This document shows positions 9,284 to 18,634 of a DNA stretch of 64,000 bases, in pieces. The notes under the pieces were generated by a model, which worked only from the letters and a program-made list of their open reading frames with translations, was not told the DNA's origin and searched no databases. The DNA comes from Amphritea opalescens (GTDB taxonomy: Bacteria > Pseudomonadota > Gammaproteobacteria > Pseudomonadales > Balneatricaceae): the NCBI RefSeq assembly GCF_003957515.1, contig NZ_RQXW01000008.1:124001-188000 (forward strand), written 5' to 3'. Position 1 is the first letter of the stretch. The number at the start of each line of letters is the position of its first letter. The position numbers and the translations under genes were made by a program.

Positions 9284-9362
9284 TAATAAGCGCCGGTAGC
9301 GCTCGCTAGAATTGACCCGACTAGGTACAATGTTTCTCTTTTTTTAGCAGGAAATATGTCCC

Positions 9363-10541
9363 TTGCAACAGGTTGATGTGGTGATCGTGGGTGCCGGTGC
9401 GTCCGGTTTAATGTGTGCGGCCACGGCGGGCTATCGTGGCCGGTCGGTGCTGGTGTTGGAACATACCGCAAAAATTGGGCGCAAAATCCTGATGTCCGGC
9501 GGCGGACGCTGTAACTTCGCCAATATCCATAACTCCCCCGCGAATTTCATTTCACAAAACCCTCACTTCTGTAAATCAGCGTTGAGTCGTTATTCTGCGC
9601 AGGATTTTATCGATCTCGTCGATCGTCATGGTGTCGAGTATCACGAGAAAACACTCGGGCAGTTGTTCTGTAATGACTCCAGCAAAGAGATATTACGGGT
9701 ATTGATGACCGAATGTGAATGGGCTGGGGTTGAGATTAGAACCAATACCGAAGTGCATCAGCTGAAACAAAGCCCAAACGGTTTTCAGCTGCAAACCAGT
9801 AATGGCAATATCAGTGCGACCTCGGTGGTTATCGCCACCGGTGGTTTGTCGATTCCCAATGGTGGTGCCACCAGCTTCGCCTATGATATCGCCACTGAGT
9901 ATGGTTTAACGGTGTTGCCCCGTAGCGCCTCATTGGTGCCGTTCACTCTGCAACCGAAAGATAAAGAGGTGTTAAGCGAACTGTCGGGCGTCTCTCATCA
10001 AGTGAGAGCGAGTATTGGCCACACCAGCTTTGTTGAAATGATGCTCTTTACCCATCGCGGCTTAAGTGGCCCAGCGATCTTGCAGATATCTAACTATTGG
10101 CAGCCGGGAGAAGAGGTGGAGATCGATCTATTCCCTGGGTTTGATCTACTGTCATGGTTGAAAGAGCAGCGAGATAGTCGTCCCAAAGCTGATATCACTA
10201 CGATCATGGCGCAGCAGATGAGCAAACGGATGGCACAAATCCTTTGCGGAAAGTTTGAGTTAACCGGTGCGCTGGGTAATCTGTCCAATAAACAGTTGGA
10301 AGCGATCAATACGGCTTTTTGTCACTGGCGCATCAAACCCTCTGGCACCGAAGGCTATCGCACCGCCGAAGTCACACTGGGTGGTATCGACACCGATGAG
10401 ATCAACCAGAAAACGATGCAGGCAAAAAAGGTAGAGGGGCTCTATTTTATCGGTGAATGCCTCGATGTGACTGGCCATCTGGGGGGGCATAATTTTAATT
10501 GGGCTTGGGCTTCCGGTTTTGCGGCGGGGCAGGCGGTGTAG
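9363..10541 (+). CDS. YhiN/HI0933-type flavoprotein (NAD(P)/FAD-dependent oxidoreductase)
   Basis: A 392-residue flavoprotein with an N-terminal dinucleotide-binding motif (GAGASGLMCAATAG), the family segment GGGRCNFAN and a C-terminal FAD contact (GECLDVTGHLGGHNFNWA). Its substrate is not established for the family. The start is uncertain: the open frame begins at TTG 9363, while the well placed ATG at 9356, just behind AGCAGG, is out of frame by one base. Removing one C from the CCC run at 9360-9362 would give MSLQQVDVVIVG. Either TTG is used or there is a one-base difference. Confidence 0.85.
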   Translation: MQQVDVVIVGAGASGLMCAATAGYRGRSVLVLEHTAKIGRKILMSGGGRCNFANIHNSPANFISQNPHFCKSALSRYSAQDFIDLVDRHGVEYHEKTLGQLFCNDSSKEILRVLMTECEWAGVEIRTNTEVHQLKQSPNGFQLQTSNGNISATSVVIATGGLSIPNGGATSFAYDIATEYGLTVLPRSASLVPFTLQPKDKEVLSELSGVSHQVRASIGHTSFVEMMLFTHRGLSGPAILQISNYWQPGEEVEIDLFPGFDLLSWLKEQRDSRPKADITTIMAQQMSKRMAQILCGKFELTGALGNLSNKQLEAINTAFCHWRIKPSGTEGYRTAEVTLGGIDTDEINQKTMQAKKVEGLYFIGECLDVTGHLGGHNFNWAWASGFAAGQAV

Positions 10542-10570
10542 TGTTGCGCAGCCTGTGTGAGTGTATTTAC

Positions 10571-10600
10571 ATTTTAGACAAACGGACGTTTGTCTAAAAT
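10571..10600. promoter_or_regulatory. Perfect 13-bp inverted repeat
   Basis: Arms ATTTTAGACAAAC (10571-10583) and its exact complement (10588-10600) surround the loop GGAC, 30 bases after the yhiN stop. It lacks a T run, so it is either a weak terminator or an operator; the AGACAAAC...GTTTGTCT core looks like a TetR-type site, but no TetR gene is near. Confidence 0.6.
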
Positions 10601-10700
10601 TCTTAAAGGATAATAGTGATACGCTCATCAACCTTGTTCAAGGGAATCATCTAAAATGATGGTCAGTTTAAGTTGACAGTACCAGTACATCGGCAATAAC

Positions 10701-10823
10701 ATGCTGGGCCGTTCAAGTTGGGTTGAAGGAGAGGTATCCAAAGATCAATGCCCGTACAAGTCAAGAGAACGGAAAGATATGCTGGGGTGGTTAGACCAGT
10801 ATAAAAAACTCTGCAAAGTATGA
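10701..10823 (+). CDS. Possible RMF-like micro-ORF (40 residues) or remnant
   Basis: Frame 10701-10823 reads a 40-residue peptide with CPYKSRERKDMLGW at its centre, preceded by LGRSSWVEG. Ribosome modulation factor and related small proteins share the order G-R ... CPY ... R ... WLxGW, so a distant member or fragment is possible. An in-frame TGA lies ten codons upstream and no ribosome site is seen, so this may be a decayed gene missing its N-terminus. Judged by eye only. Confidence 0.35.
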   Translation: MLGRSSWVEGEVSKDQCPYKSRERKDMLGWLDQYKKLCKV

Positions 10824-10976
10824 TGGATGCTATGCCCAAAGGCAACGCGCCGATTCAACCAGACCTCGCCAAGCGTGTATCGTTAGATATATTTCGGCTA
10901 TTGAAGAGCAAGGATATAGCTGAACACAGTTATTCAATAACACTGTAAGAACTAAATTAATTAAGGAAGAGTTATA
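10824..10976. other. Intergenic spacer before the lipoprotein gene
   Basis: Together with 10542-10700 this makes a 435-base stretch between yhiN and the lipoprotein gene. Apart from the palindrome at 10571-10600 and the RMF-like frame I see no gene. The last 15 bases hold AAGGAAGAG, the ribosome site of the lipoprotein. Confidence 0.5.
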
Positions 10977-11468
10977 ATGTTTTTAAAAGGAATCTGTCTG
11001 ATTGCTACTGTTTTTTCTCTTGTGGGTTGCGCTACTCCCGGAACTTTACCATTTGAGTCCGATATTACAAAGTCTAGAACATACGCAGCTTCTTATGATC
11101 AAGTTTGGAAAGCAATAATAGCTGGTGTTGCTGAATCCAATCTAAACATAACCACAATAGAAAAAGACAGTGGTATTATTGCGATATCGAACTCATCATA
11201 TGAACCGAACTGGGCATATGAGGGTACTCGGGGAAACGTTATGAACGTTCCTGATCAGGTTGTCGAGCGCTCAGCGAACTTTAATATACTAGCAGTGAGC
11301 GAAGAAGAAAAACAAACTCGAGTTCAAGTAAATAGCAGTTTCAAGATGAAAATTAAAACTGGAAATGGTTCTAACGTATACCCCTTTAACTATCAATGGC
11401 AACGCGCATATTCAAACGGTACGCTAGAAAAAATTATTTTAGATGGTATAGCTCGTCGAGTAGAATGA
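10977..11468 (+). CDS. Lipoprotein of unknown function
   Basis: The 163-residue product starts with a lipoprotein signal ending in the lipobox LVGC, so Cys18 should be lipidated and the protein anchored in a membrane facing the periplasm. The mature part begins with a YDQVWKAI segment followed by an ESNLNITTIEKDSGIIA strand, a pattern met in several small outer-membrane lipoprotein families, but I cannot name one. The gene is more A+T rich than its neighbours, a possible sign of transfer. Confidence 0.75.
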   Translation: MFLKGICLIATVFSLVGCATPGTLPFESDITKSRTYAASYDQVWKAIIAGVAESNLNITTIEKDSGIIAISNSSYEPNWAYEGTRGNVMNVPDQVVERSANFNILAVSEEEKQTRVQVNSSFKMKIKTGNGSNVYPFNYQWQRAYSNGTLEKIILDGIARRVE

Positions 11469-11556
11469 TTAATATTTACAAATGGTTTTATTGCTAGGGA
11501 TTAAGGAAACTACGATTAAGAAGTCGCAAAACACTCAACCTCTTTTTTTCAAATAA

Positions 11557-11597
11557 AAAAGCACAGGATTTCACCTGTTTTGATGCTTTTCTCCACT
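11557..11597 (+). terminator. Possible terminator hairpin
   Basis: AAAAGCA pairs with TGCTTTT and the inner AGG with CCT, followed by a short T-rich stretch. It lies about 90 bases after the lipoprotein gene. The stem is imperfect. Confidence 0.4.
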
Positions 11598-11713
11598 AAA
11601 CAAGCTTATTTAGCCTGGTTTAGTGGATTTTGAACGGAGCAACATCACTTCGTAGCTGGACGTGCTAACGTATACAGCTACTTGAGGTATTCAGTGTTTT
11701 TAGGGAGAAAGGT

Positions 11714-12211
11714 GTGAGTCAGTACCATATTGCGCAACTCAACATCGCCAAGCTTTTGGCGCCGATTGATTCACCGCAACTTTCGGATTTTGTTGCGAAC
11801 CTGAACAGGATCAACGCGTTGGCAGAAGAGTCTCCTGGGTTTGTTTGGAGGCTGCAAACCGAAGAGGGTGACGCCACCGGCATTGATTATTTCGGTACTG
11901 ATCAAATTGTGAATCTTTCTCTCTGGGCTTCGGTCGAGGATTTACATCATTACGTTTACCGGACTGCCCACGTCGAGATCATGCGCCGCAAGAAAGAGTG
12001 GTTTAGCCGAATGGGTGAAGCCTATATGGTGCTTTGGTGGGTGCCCGCCGGTCATATTCCGTCAGTCGAAGAGGCCGCGCAAAAGCTGAACACTCTGCGA
12101 AAACAGGGGCCAACCGCCGAGGCTTTCTTGTTCAAAAAAGCCTTTCCGGCGCCCAGTGAGTTAGCTAGTGGGCCAACCGGTATTCTGGATGGTGATTCTC
12201 CAGCCACTTAA
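11714..12211 (+). CDS. DUF3291 domain protein
   Basis: The 165-residue protein matches the DUF3291 pattern: an opening YHIAQLNIAKL, a central FVWRLQTEEGDA and FSRMGEAYMVLWWVPAGHIP near residue 95-115. The domain looks like a dimeric alpha/beta-barrel (antibiotic-monooxygenase-like) but its function is unknown. The start is GTG, with GGGAGAAAGG before it. Five 13-bp repeats lie just behind the stop. Confidence 0.85.
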   Translation: MSQYHIAQLNIAKLLAPIDSPQLSDFVANLNRINALAEESPGFVWRLQTEEGDATGIDYFGTDQIVNLSLWASVEDLHHYVYRTAHVEIMRRKKEWFSRMGEAYMVLWWVPAGHIPSVEEAAQKLNTLRKQGPTAEAFLFKKAFPAPSELASGPTGILDGDSPAT

Positions 12212-12221
12212 CCACTCAATC

Positions 12222-12286
12222 AAGTTCGTCAGTTAAACTCATTAATTAAGTCCGTCAATCAAGCTCGTCTATTAAGTTCGTTTCAA
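12222..12286. repeat. 13-bp degenerate tandem repeat, five copies
   Basis: AAGTTCGT-like octamers recur at 12222, 12235, 12248, 12261 and 12274, exactly 13 bases apart, starting 11 bases after the DUF3291 stop. Several units contain TTAA, so stop codons recur in changing frames. Confidence 0.85.
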
Positions 12287-12341
12287 TCGACGACCGCCAC
12301 TAGTCGCTCCTGTTGGGGCGGCGCTTATCATCAGTGATCTG

Positions 12342-12650
12342 TTGCGAAGGGAAGGGCTTGGGCATAGCGTAGCGCTGATATCAGCCTATTATGGTTCCTC
12401 GCAGTGTCATGCGAAGTTTTGCTATCATGCTGCTACTGTAAGTCGATGTGTCATCCTTGGACTAGGGTTAGATGCATCAGAGCAAGATCCTTTTGCGGTG
12501 TTAAAGCTAACCACCGAAGGTTTTGCGGATATCGGCAAACGGATTAAAGCGCTGAATAAGCCAACGGTTATTATTCAAGAGGGCGGGTATATCTCACCTA
12601 TTTTGGGCAATAACCTTGCGGCGGTGTTGAAGCCTTTTTGTCAGTCTTAA
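12342..12650 (+). pseudogene. Remnant of a histone-deacetylase-family (acetylpolyamine amidohydrolase) gene
   Basis: Only about the last 65 residues of the frame are recognisable: LGLDASEQDPF, KLTTEGFADIG and VIIQEGGY match the C-terminal part of class II HDAC-like hydrolases, including a metal-ligand Asp and the active-site-loop EGGY. Intact members are about 300-370 residues, and the catalytic His-Asp part is missing. The 5' portion of the frame shows no family match. I read this as a truncated pseudogene. Confidence 0.7.
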
Positions 12651-12666
12651 TTTTTGGATGATAGAA

Positions 12667-12680
12667 CACTGTATACAGTG
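12667..12680. promoter_or_regulatory. Perfect 14-bp palindrome
   Basis: CACTGTATACAGTG reads the same on both strands. It lies in the short gap between the HDAC remnant and the terminator and could be a protein-binding site. It is not a LexA box, which needs eight bases between CTGT and ACAG. Confidence 0.4.
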
Positions 12681-12714
12681 AGCCTCGCATTCAACTGCCC
12701 GCTATCAACTACCC

Positions 12715-12763
12715 GCATTCAACTATAAGTGCCCTAGTGCACTTTTAGTTGAATGCGTTTTTC
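12715..12763. terminator. Long bidirectional terminator between convergent genes
   Basis: GCATTCAACTA pairs with TAGTTGAATGC, with an inner AGTGC/GCACT stem and the loop CCTA, followed by GTTTTT. It separates the plus-strand remnant from the minus-strand LuxR gene. Confidence 0.85.
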
Positions 12764-12815
12764 TCAAACATAAGCTTATGAGAAGGGGGTGTTCAGCAAG
12801 TCAGTCAACCGTCGC

Positions 12816-13595
12816 CTAAACATGGGTTAAGCAGAGTGAAAATAGTTCGTTCTGGCTGGTAATGCTTAACCGAGCATAGGCGCGTTTACGGTAGGTTTGC
12901 ACGCTTTGCATCTTAATCGCTAAATCCAGAGCGATTCCCTCTGAACTCATTCCCAACAGAATACGTGAGCACACCTCTTTTTCCCGTTTAGTTAGGCTGT
13001 CGTCAATCGTCTCGAGCCGTTCAATCAGTGTGGCTATCTGAGTATCACGGGTCATAAAACTAGACAGTGAACCGCTAAGGCGGGTTTGTCTGACGCTTAA
13101 CGCTGAGAGCACCGAGCTTAACGTTTTAATCACGGCTACATCATGATCACTAAAGCCTTTATCGGTACGAAAAAGGTTCAGGCAGTACAGACCATTGTCG
13201 GCTCTAGTTAATATCGATAAACGATCCACTATGCCCATGCGTTCATACCACAGCTGACGGTAATCAAGATCTGTAATATCTTGAGGCTGCAGTCGACGAA
13301 TTAATATCTGATGGTCGTTCTCAAAATGATCTAAGAAGTCTTTGTTTGGGTCTAGGCGGTAGTAAATCGAAAGATACAGTTGCTGCATGGTCTTGGTGAT
13401 ATTCACTTGCGTATCACTGGCAGAAAAAACGTAGGTTACCTTACTGTTTGCCTCAAGGTGCACCAGCGATAGATGATTCACTTCGACGGCATGGTTGATC
13501 TGTTTGAGCAATTTAGCAGGAAATCCAGCACTTCCCAGCGCGATGATCACCTCTGCAATAGAGTCTAGCAGTGCTGGGTCGGTTATCTCATCCAA
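12816..13595 (-). CDS. LuxR-family transcriptional regulator
   Basis: A 259-residue regulator with a C-terminal LuxR/FixJ helix-turn-helix (LTKREKEVCSRILLGMSSEGIA, about 195-255) and an N-terminal sensor region of about 180 residues that resembles a GAF-like fold. No phosphoacceptor receiver domain is seen. It diverges from the AhpD-like/thioredoxin operon with a perfect palindrome between, so that operon is its likely target. The ligand is unknown. Confidence 0.85.
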   Translation of the reverse strand: MDEITDPALLDSIAEVIIALGSAGFPAKLLKQINHAVEVNHLSLVHLEANSKVTYVFSASDTQVNITKTMQQLYLSIYYRLDPNKDFLDHFENDHQILIRRLQPQDITDLDYRQLWYERMGIVDRLSILTRADNGLYCLNLFRTDKGFSDHDVAVIKTLSSVLSALSVRQTRLSGSLSSFMTRDTQIATLIERLETIDDSLTKREKEVCSRILLGMSSEGIALDLAIKMQSVQTYRKRAYARLSITSQNELFSLCLTHV

Positions 13596-13633
13596 AATGG
13601 GCTCCTGTTTTCATTTTACTTAATATCTTAAGA

Positions 13634-13659
13634 GTCTGTCCCTGTTTAGAGGGACAGAC
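13634..13659. promoter_or_regulatory. 26-bp perfect palindrome between luxR-type gene and redox operon
   Basis: GTCTGTCCCT and AGGGACAGAC form exact 10-bp arms around a GTTTAG loop, about midway between the divergent starts. No T run follows. LuxR-type regulators bind dyads of about 20 bp, so this is the best operator candidate for the pair. Confidence 0.55.
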
Positions 13660-13732
13660 AGTCTAACGCGCCGCTATTAATATAACGTCATGCAGTATCA
13701 ATCAACCAAAATAATAAATATTAGGAATCGTT

Positions 13733-14323
13733 ATGGCGCATCTACGACCGTTAGAAAATAGTGAAGTTGATCAAGAATTGCGGGATATGTTTGAACACTA
13801 TGAAAACACCCGTGGCTTCTGCCCCAATAGTGTTAAAACCATGGCGCGTCGGCCCAACATATCCAAGGTGTTCGGTAAGTTAAATCAGGCGATTTTGTAT
13901 GAAGGAACGGTACCTGAAGAGTTGAAAATGCTGGTGGCTTTGGCATCCAGCCTAGCATCAGGTTGTCGTTATTGTCAGTCTCATATGAGTAATCTCTCTA
14001 GTATTTATAACGCACCGGATGAAAAGATTGCCGCGATCTGGGAATTTGAAACCAGTGAGCTGTTTAGTGATGCCGAACGTGCTGCCATCACTATTGGTAT
14101 TAAAGGTGGCACCTTGCCAAATGATGTCGCATCGGAAGATTTTGATAACCTGAAAAAATATTTTGATGAAAGCGAGATCGTTGAAATCGTCGCGACAGTG
14201 GCGCTGTTTGGCTATCTCAATCGCTGGAATGACACGATGGCAACTGAGTTGGAAGAGTTGCCATCCAAGGTCACCGAACGTGCGGTAGGGCATACCGGCT
14301 GGAATGCGGGCAAACACAGCTAA
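13733..14323 (+). CDS. AhpD-like carboxymuconolactone decarboxylase family protein
   Basis: The 196-residue protein has the CxxC redox motif CRYCQSH in the AhpD-type context (LKMLVALASSLASGCRYCQSH). AhpD proteins are thiol hydroperoxidases that need a reductant; the thioredoxin and thioredoxin reductase genes that follow directly provide one, so a peroxide- or radical-detoxifying chain is likely. Only one CxxC is present. The ATG follows TAGGAATCGTT and is in a divergent arrangement with the LuxR-type regulator. Confidence 0.85.
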   Translation: MAHLRPLENSEVDQELRDMFEHYENTRGFCPNSVKTMARRPNISKVFGKLNQAILYEGTVPEELKMLVALASSLASGCRYCQSHMSNLSSIYNAPDEKIAAIWEFETSELFSDAERAAITIGIKGGTLPNDVASEDFDNLKKYFDESEIVEIVATVALFGYLNRWNDTMATELEELPSKVTERAVGHTGWNAGKHS

Positions 14324-14333
14324 GGGGCGGATC

Positions 14334-15615
<1,282 letters not shown>

Positions 15616-15706
15616 AGGGTCTGCTGATTATATCCAGTCGTACGTATTAAAAAGTTATTTAACCTAACGTGACTTACAAACAATAATAAATTTAGGTATC
15701 AACACA

Positions 15707-16723
15707 ATGTTATCGACAATTATCAAAGCTAGTGCTGTTTCGTTAGCGCTTATGACATCAATGTCAGTGGCAGCCGACACCGTTATGAAATTTGCGAGCT
15801 GGGCACCGCCTTCACATGTGCAAAATAGAGTAGTCATTCCAACATGGGGGAAGTGGGTCGAAGACGCCACGCAAGGGCGTGTTAAAGTCGAAATTGAATA
15901 TGGCTTAGGCCATCCTAAAACGATGTTTGACCTGGTTGAAGATGGTGTGGCCGATGCGGGTTGGAGCTACCATGGTTACGTGCCTGGCCGCTTTAAATTA
16001 ACCCAGATAGCCGAACTTCCGTTATTAGGGGCTAATGCCGAAGCGGCGTCCGTGGCCCATTGGCGAATACATCAGAAATATTTGGCCAAAGCCGATGAGC
16101 ATGAAGGGTTAACGGTCATTGGTTTGTTTACCCATGGGCCGGGCCAGATTCACACCGCGAAACCGATTCTCTCTCTGGCTGATTTAGAAGGGCAGAAGAT
16201 CCGCATTGGCGGTGGCATTCAAGGCATCATTGGTGATCGTCTTGGGATTACGGCGGTCGGGGCTCCGGCCACAAAAGTGTATGAAATGATGCAGCAGGGT
16301 GTGATTGATGGCGTATTTATGTCGACCGATGTGCAAAAATCATTGCGCTTAAAAGAGGTGGCGCCAAACCTCATGTTATTCCCAGGCGGGATGTATTTAG
16401 GCAGCTTCTCTCTGTTTATTAACCCTGATTTTCTCGCATCTTTGTCGGCTGAAGATCAGCAAGCCATACTCAGTGTGTCTGGAGAAAAGCTGTCCGCGAT
16501 GGCGGGAAAGGCGTGGGATCAAAGTGATATTGATGGTTTAAACGCTGCGCAAGAATATGGGGTGAACATCCAGCATGTGACGACCAGTGATGCTATTTAT
16601 AAAGAGTTTGAGCAGGCGATCAAGGGGATGGATGATGAGTTTATCGAGATGGCCAATCAGCAAGGCGTAGACGGTGCCGCTGCACTGCATGAGCTACGAC
16701 AGATAGTGCAGAGCTATCCTTAG
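15707..16723 (+). CDS. Orphan TRAP-type solute-binding protein (DctP paralogue)
   Basis: 338 residues with a signal peptide ending near residue 23 (VAA). It is strongly similar along its length to the DctP at 743-1765; for example KVEIEYGLGHPKTMF and SYHGYVPGRFKLTQ are identical. No DctQ or DctM gene is adjacent. It follows trxB after 91 bases and could serve the TRAP permease at 1776-3671 with another substrate, or act as a ligand sensor. Duplication within the genome is evident. Confidence 0.9.
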   Translation: MLSTIIKASAVSLALMTSMSVAADTVMKFASWAPPSHVQNRVVIPTWGKWVEDATQGRVKVEIEYGLGHPKTMFDLVEDGVADAGWSYHGYVPGRFKLTQIAELPLLGANAEAASVAHWRIHQKYLAKADEHEGLTVIGLFTHGPGQIHTAKPILSLADLEGQKIRIGGGIQGIIGDRLGITAVGAPATKVYEMMQQGVIDGVFMSTDVQKSLRLKEVAPNLMLFPGGMYLGSFSLFINPDFLASLSAEDQQAILSVSGEKLSAMAGKAWDQSDIDGLNAAQEYGVNIQHVTTSDAIYKEFEQAIKGMDDEFIEMANQQGVDGAAALHELRQIVQSYP

Positions 16724-17170
16724 TACTCATTTTCATTAGTCGATTAGTCACATAAACTAGTGTGTAAAGATGCACCTGTGATGACCGTTATCCAAAGGTT
16801 CTTTATAGCCCTGTAATCGTAACGCTGAAAGGTTAACCTCCTATAGTTCTTCTTGGGAGGTTAGCCATCTACATAACCCCAGTTTAAACCCCAACCCTCC
16901 GGTACCCCATCTGTTATTTCTCCCCTTAAACGGCCTAAACAGTAATAAATCATCGTATCGTTGATCTGTGGCGGGCTATCAGTCATTGGCTATCTGGGAG
17001 ATTTCCGATATTAGGTATATGCTTTAGTTATAACGCAAAAGGGAGTTTGTGAGGACGTATTGCATACCGACCGTTCTGTACAGGTTTCTCGGTTTTCATT
17101 CACATTGCTATGTGAGGCGGTTCAATGAAGTCCTTGGACTCCCCGATAATCTACTTGATTGGAGAATATC
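16724..17170. other. Intergenic region with hairpins, no gene seen
   Basis: An inverted repeat GGTTAACCTCC (16831-16841) / GGAGGTTAGCC (16856-16866) with one mismatch lies inside, without a T run. A smaller AGTCC/GGACT hairpin is near 17129-17140. GGAG at 17161 is the ribosome site of the next gene. Confidence 0.45.
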
Positions 17171-17623
17171 ATGTCAGAACATCTAAAAAATGCCCTTGTA
17201 GAAGCGATCAACGATGAATACAAGGCGCGCGCGACATACCGAGCCGTCATTGAGAAATTTGGTGAAATACGGCCATTCATTAATATAGTCGAAGCAGAAG
17301 GCCGTCATGCTAATGCATTGCTTCCCTTGTTTGCTAAATATCATGTTGCTGTTCCAGAAGATGATTGGGCTTCACGGGTTCAGGTGCCCGATACGGTTCA
17401 AGAGGCATGCCGCTTGGCGGTAGAAGACGAAATTGAAAATGCAGAGATGTATGAGCGATTGCTAAAATCTGTCAGTGATTATCCTGATGTCGTTGCGGTG
17501 CTAAAACAGCTACAACGGGCGTCAGTCGAAAATCATCTGCCTGCGTTTCAACGTTGCGTTGACCGGCAAGGCGGAGGTCGAGGTCAGGGCCAAGGACATC
17601 GTCGAGGCCAACACCGAGAATAG
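17171..17623 (+). CDS. Ferritin-like protein (DUF2202-type) with an Arg/Gly/Gln/His tail
   Basis: The 150-residue protein has the repeated iron-ligand pattern of a four-helix ferritin-like fold: EYKARATY, EAEGRHAN, DEIENAEMY and ENHLPAFQRC. It may bind a di-iron centre. The last 20 residues (RQGGGRGQGQGHRRGQHRE) are low-complexity and could bind metal or nucleic acid. The ATG at 17171 follows GGAG; an upstream in-frame TTG has no site. It is 8 bases from the ZIP transporter gene, forming an iron-handling pair. Confidence 0.85.
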   Translation: MSEHLKNALVEAINDEYKARATYRAVIEKFGEIRPFINIVEAEGRHANALLPLFAKYHVAVPEDDWASRVQVPDTVQEACRLAVEDEIENAEMYERLLKSVSDYPDVVAVLKQLQRASVENHLPAFQRCVDRQGGGRGQGQGHRRGQHRE

Positions 17624-17631
17624 GGTTAAAC

Positions 17632-18366
17632 ATGGAAAATACATTCTGGACGGCGCTCGCAACCAGTTCTCTGGCTGCGGTCGTGACTTCTGTTGGTATA
17701 TATACCGTACGTAAGTATACCGATTGGGGTCAGCGAAATATCACCTACTTTATGTGCTTCGCCGCAGGCGTGTTGATCTCGGCCTCATTTCTTCACATCA
17801 TTCCTAAATCATTGGCCATGAATCCTAATGCCGCGCCTTATCTGCTGGTGGGCTTTTTGGGGTTGCATCTGTTTAATCGTTTTTTCACCGCTTTTGTCTG
17901 CCAAAAGAACCCCGAAAAAGAGCAGTATGGTATAGGGCTGGTGCCAATGATTGGTATCGGCTTTCACTCGTTTATTGATGGATTTATCTACTCTATCGCC
18001 TTTACGGTGAGTATTTTCACAGGGGTTCTCGCCACGGCGGGTATGGTGTTGCATGAGTTTCCAGAAGGTATCATTACCTATCTGTTATTAGTCAAAGGGG
18101 GATTTCACGAGCGCAAGGCAATGACGTTATCCTTTTTTGCCGCCGCGTTAAGTACTCCACTCGGTATGCTGATCTCATATCCTCTGATCAGTGACATTAA
18201 CGAACAGATGTTAGGTGCTTTGTTGTCCGTGTCTGCCGGTGCACTCATCTATGTGGGGGCAACGCACCTCTTGCCGAGAGCGGAACAGGAACACAAGAAG
18301 TACAGCTTTGTGGCATTGGCGGGTGGTGTGTTGGTCGCGATTATCATCGTTTTGTCAAAAGCGTGA
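17632..18366 (+). CDS. ZIP-family divalent metal transporter
   Basis: A 244-residue membrane protein with eight hydrophobic segments. The ZIP metal-site motifs are present in the fourth and fifth segments as HSFIDG and HEFPEG. ZIP proteins import zinc, iron or manganese. Coupling with a ferritin-like protein points to iron, but selectivity cannot be read from sequence. Operon partner of the gene before it. Confidence 0.9.
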   Translation: MENTFWTALATSSLAAVVTSVGIYTVRKYTDWGQRNITYFMCFAAGVLISASFLHIIPKSLAMNPNAAPYLLVGFLGLHLFNRFFTAFVCQKNPEKEQYGIGLVPMIGIGFHSFIDGFIYSIAFTVSIFTGVLATAGMVLHEFPEGIITYLLLVKGGFHERKAMTLSFFAAALSTPLGMLISYPLISDINEQMLGALLSVSAGALIYVGATHLLPRAEQEHKKYSFVALAGGVLVAIIIVLSKA

Positions 18367-18634
18367 TGTAATGATCAATGCTGTACTCAACCAATGTCTT
18401 GATAAGATCAAGCTGAGTATTTTTATCCCTTTGAATTAGCCCGATGCCTAAACATGTAAAACAATAATTGCTACACTGCCTCTCCCTAGCGTATCGCATC
18501 ATTTTATTATTGTTTAGATCTTAAACCATCGGCTAAGCGTTTAAGCGGCGATAAATGGGCCAAGCCACATCTGTCCCAATCGCTTCATTATGTCTGCGAT
18601 GCGCTGAACGTAACCGATTTAGGAAACCTCTTTG

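Noticed and set aside
12667-12680. LexA box
   Set aside because: The palindrome has CTGT and ACAG only two bases apart, while LexA needs eight.
16831-16866. Terminator or attenuator before the ferritin-like gene
   Set aside because: No T run follows on either strand and the stem has a mismatch; function cannot be assigned.
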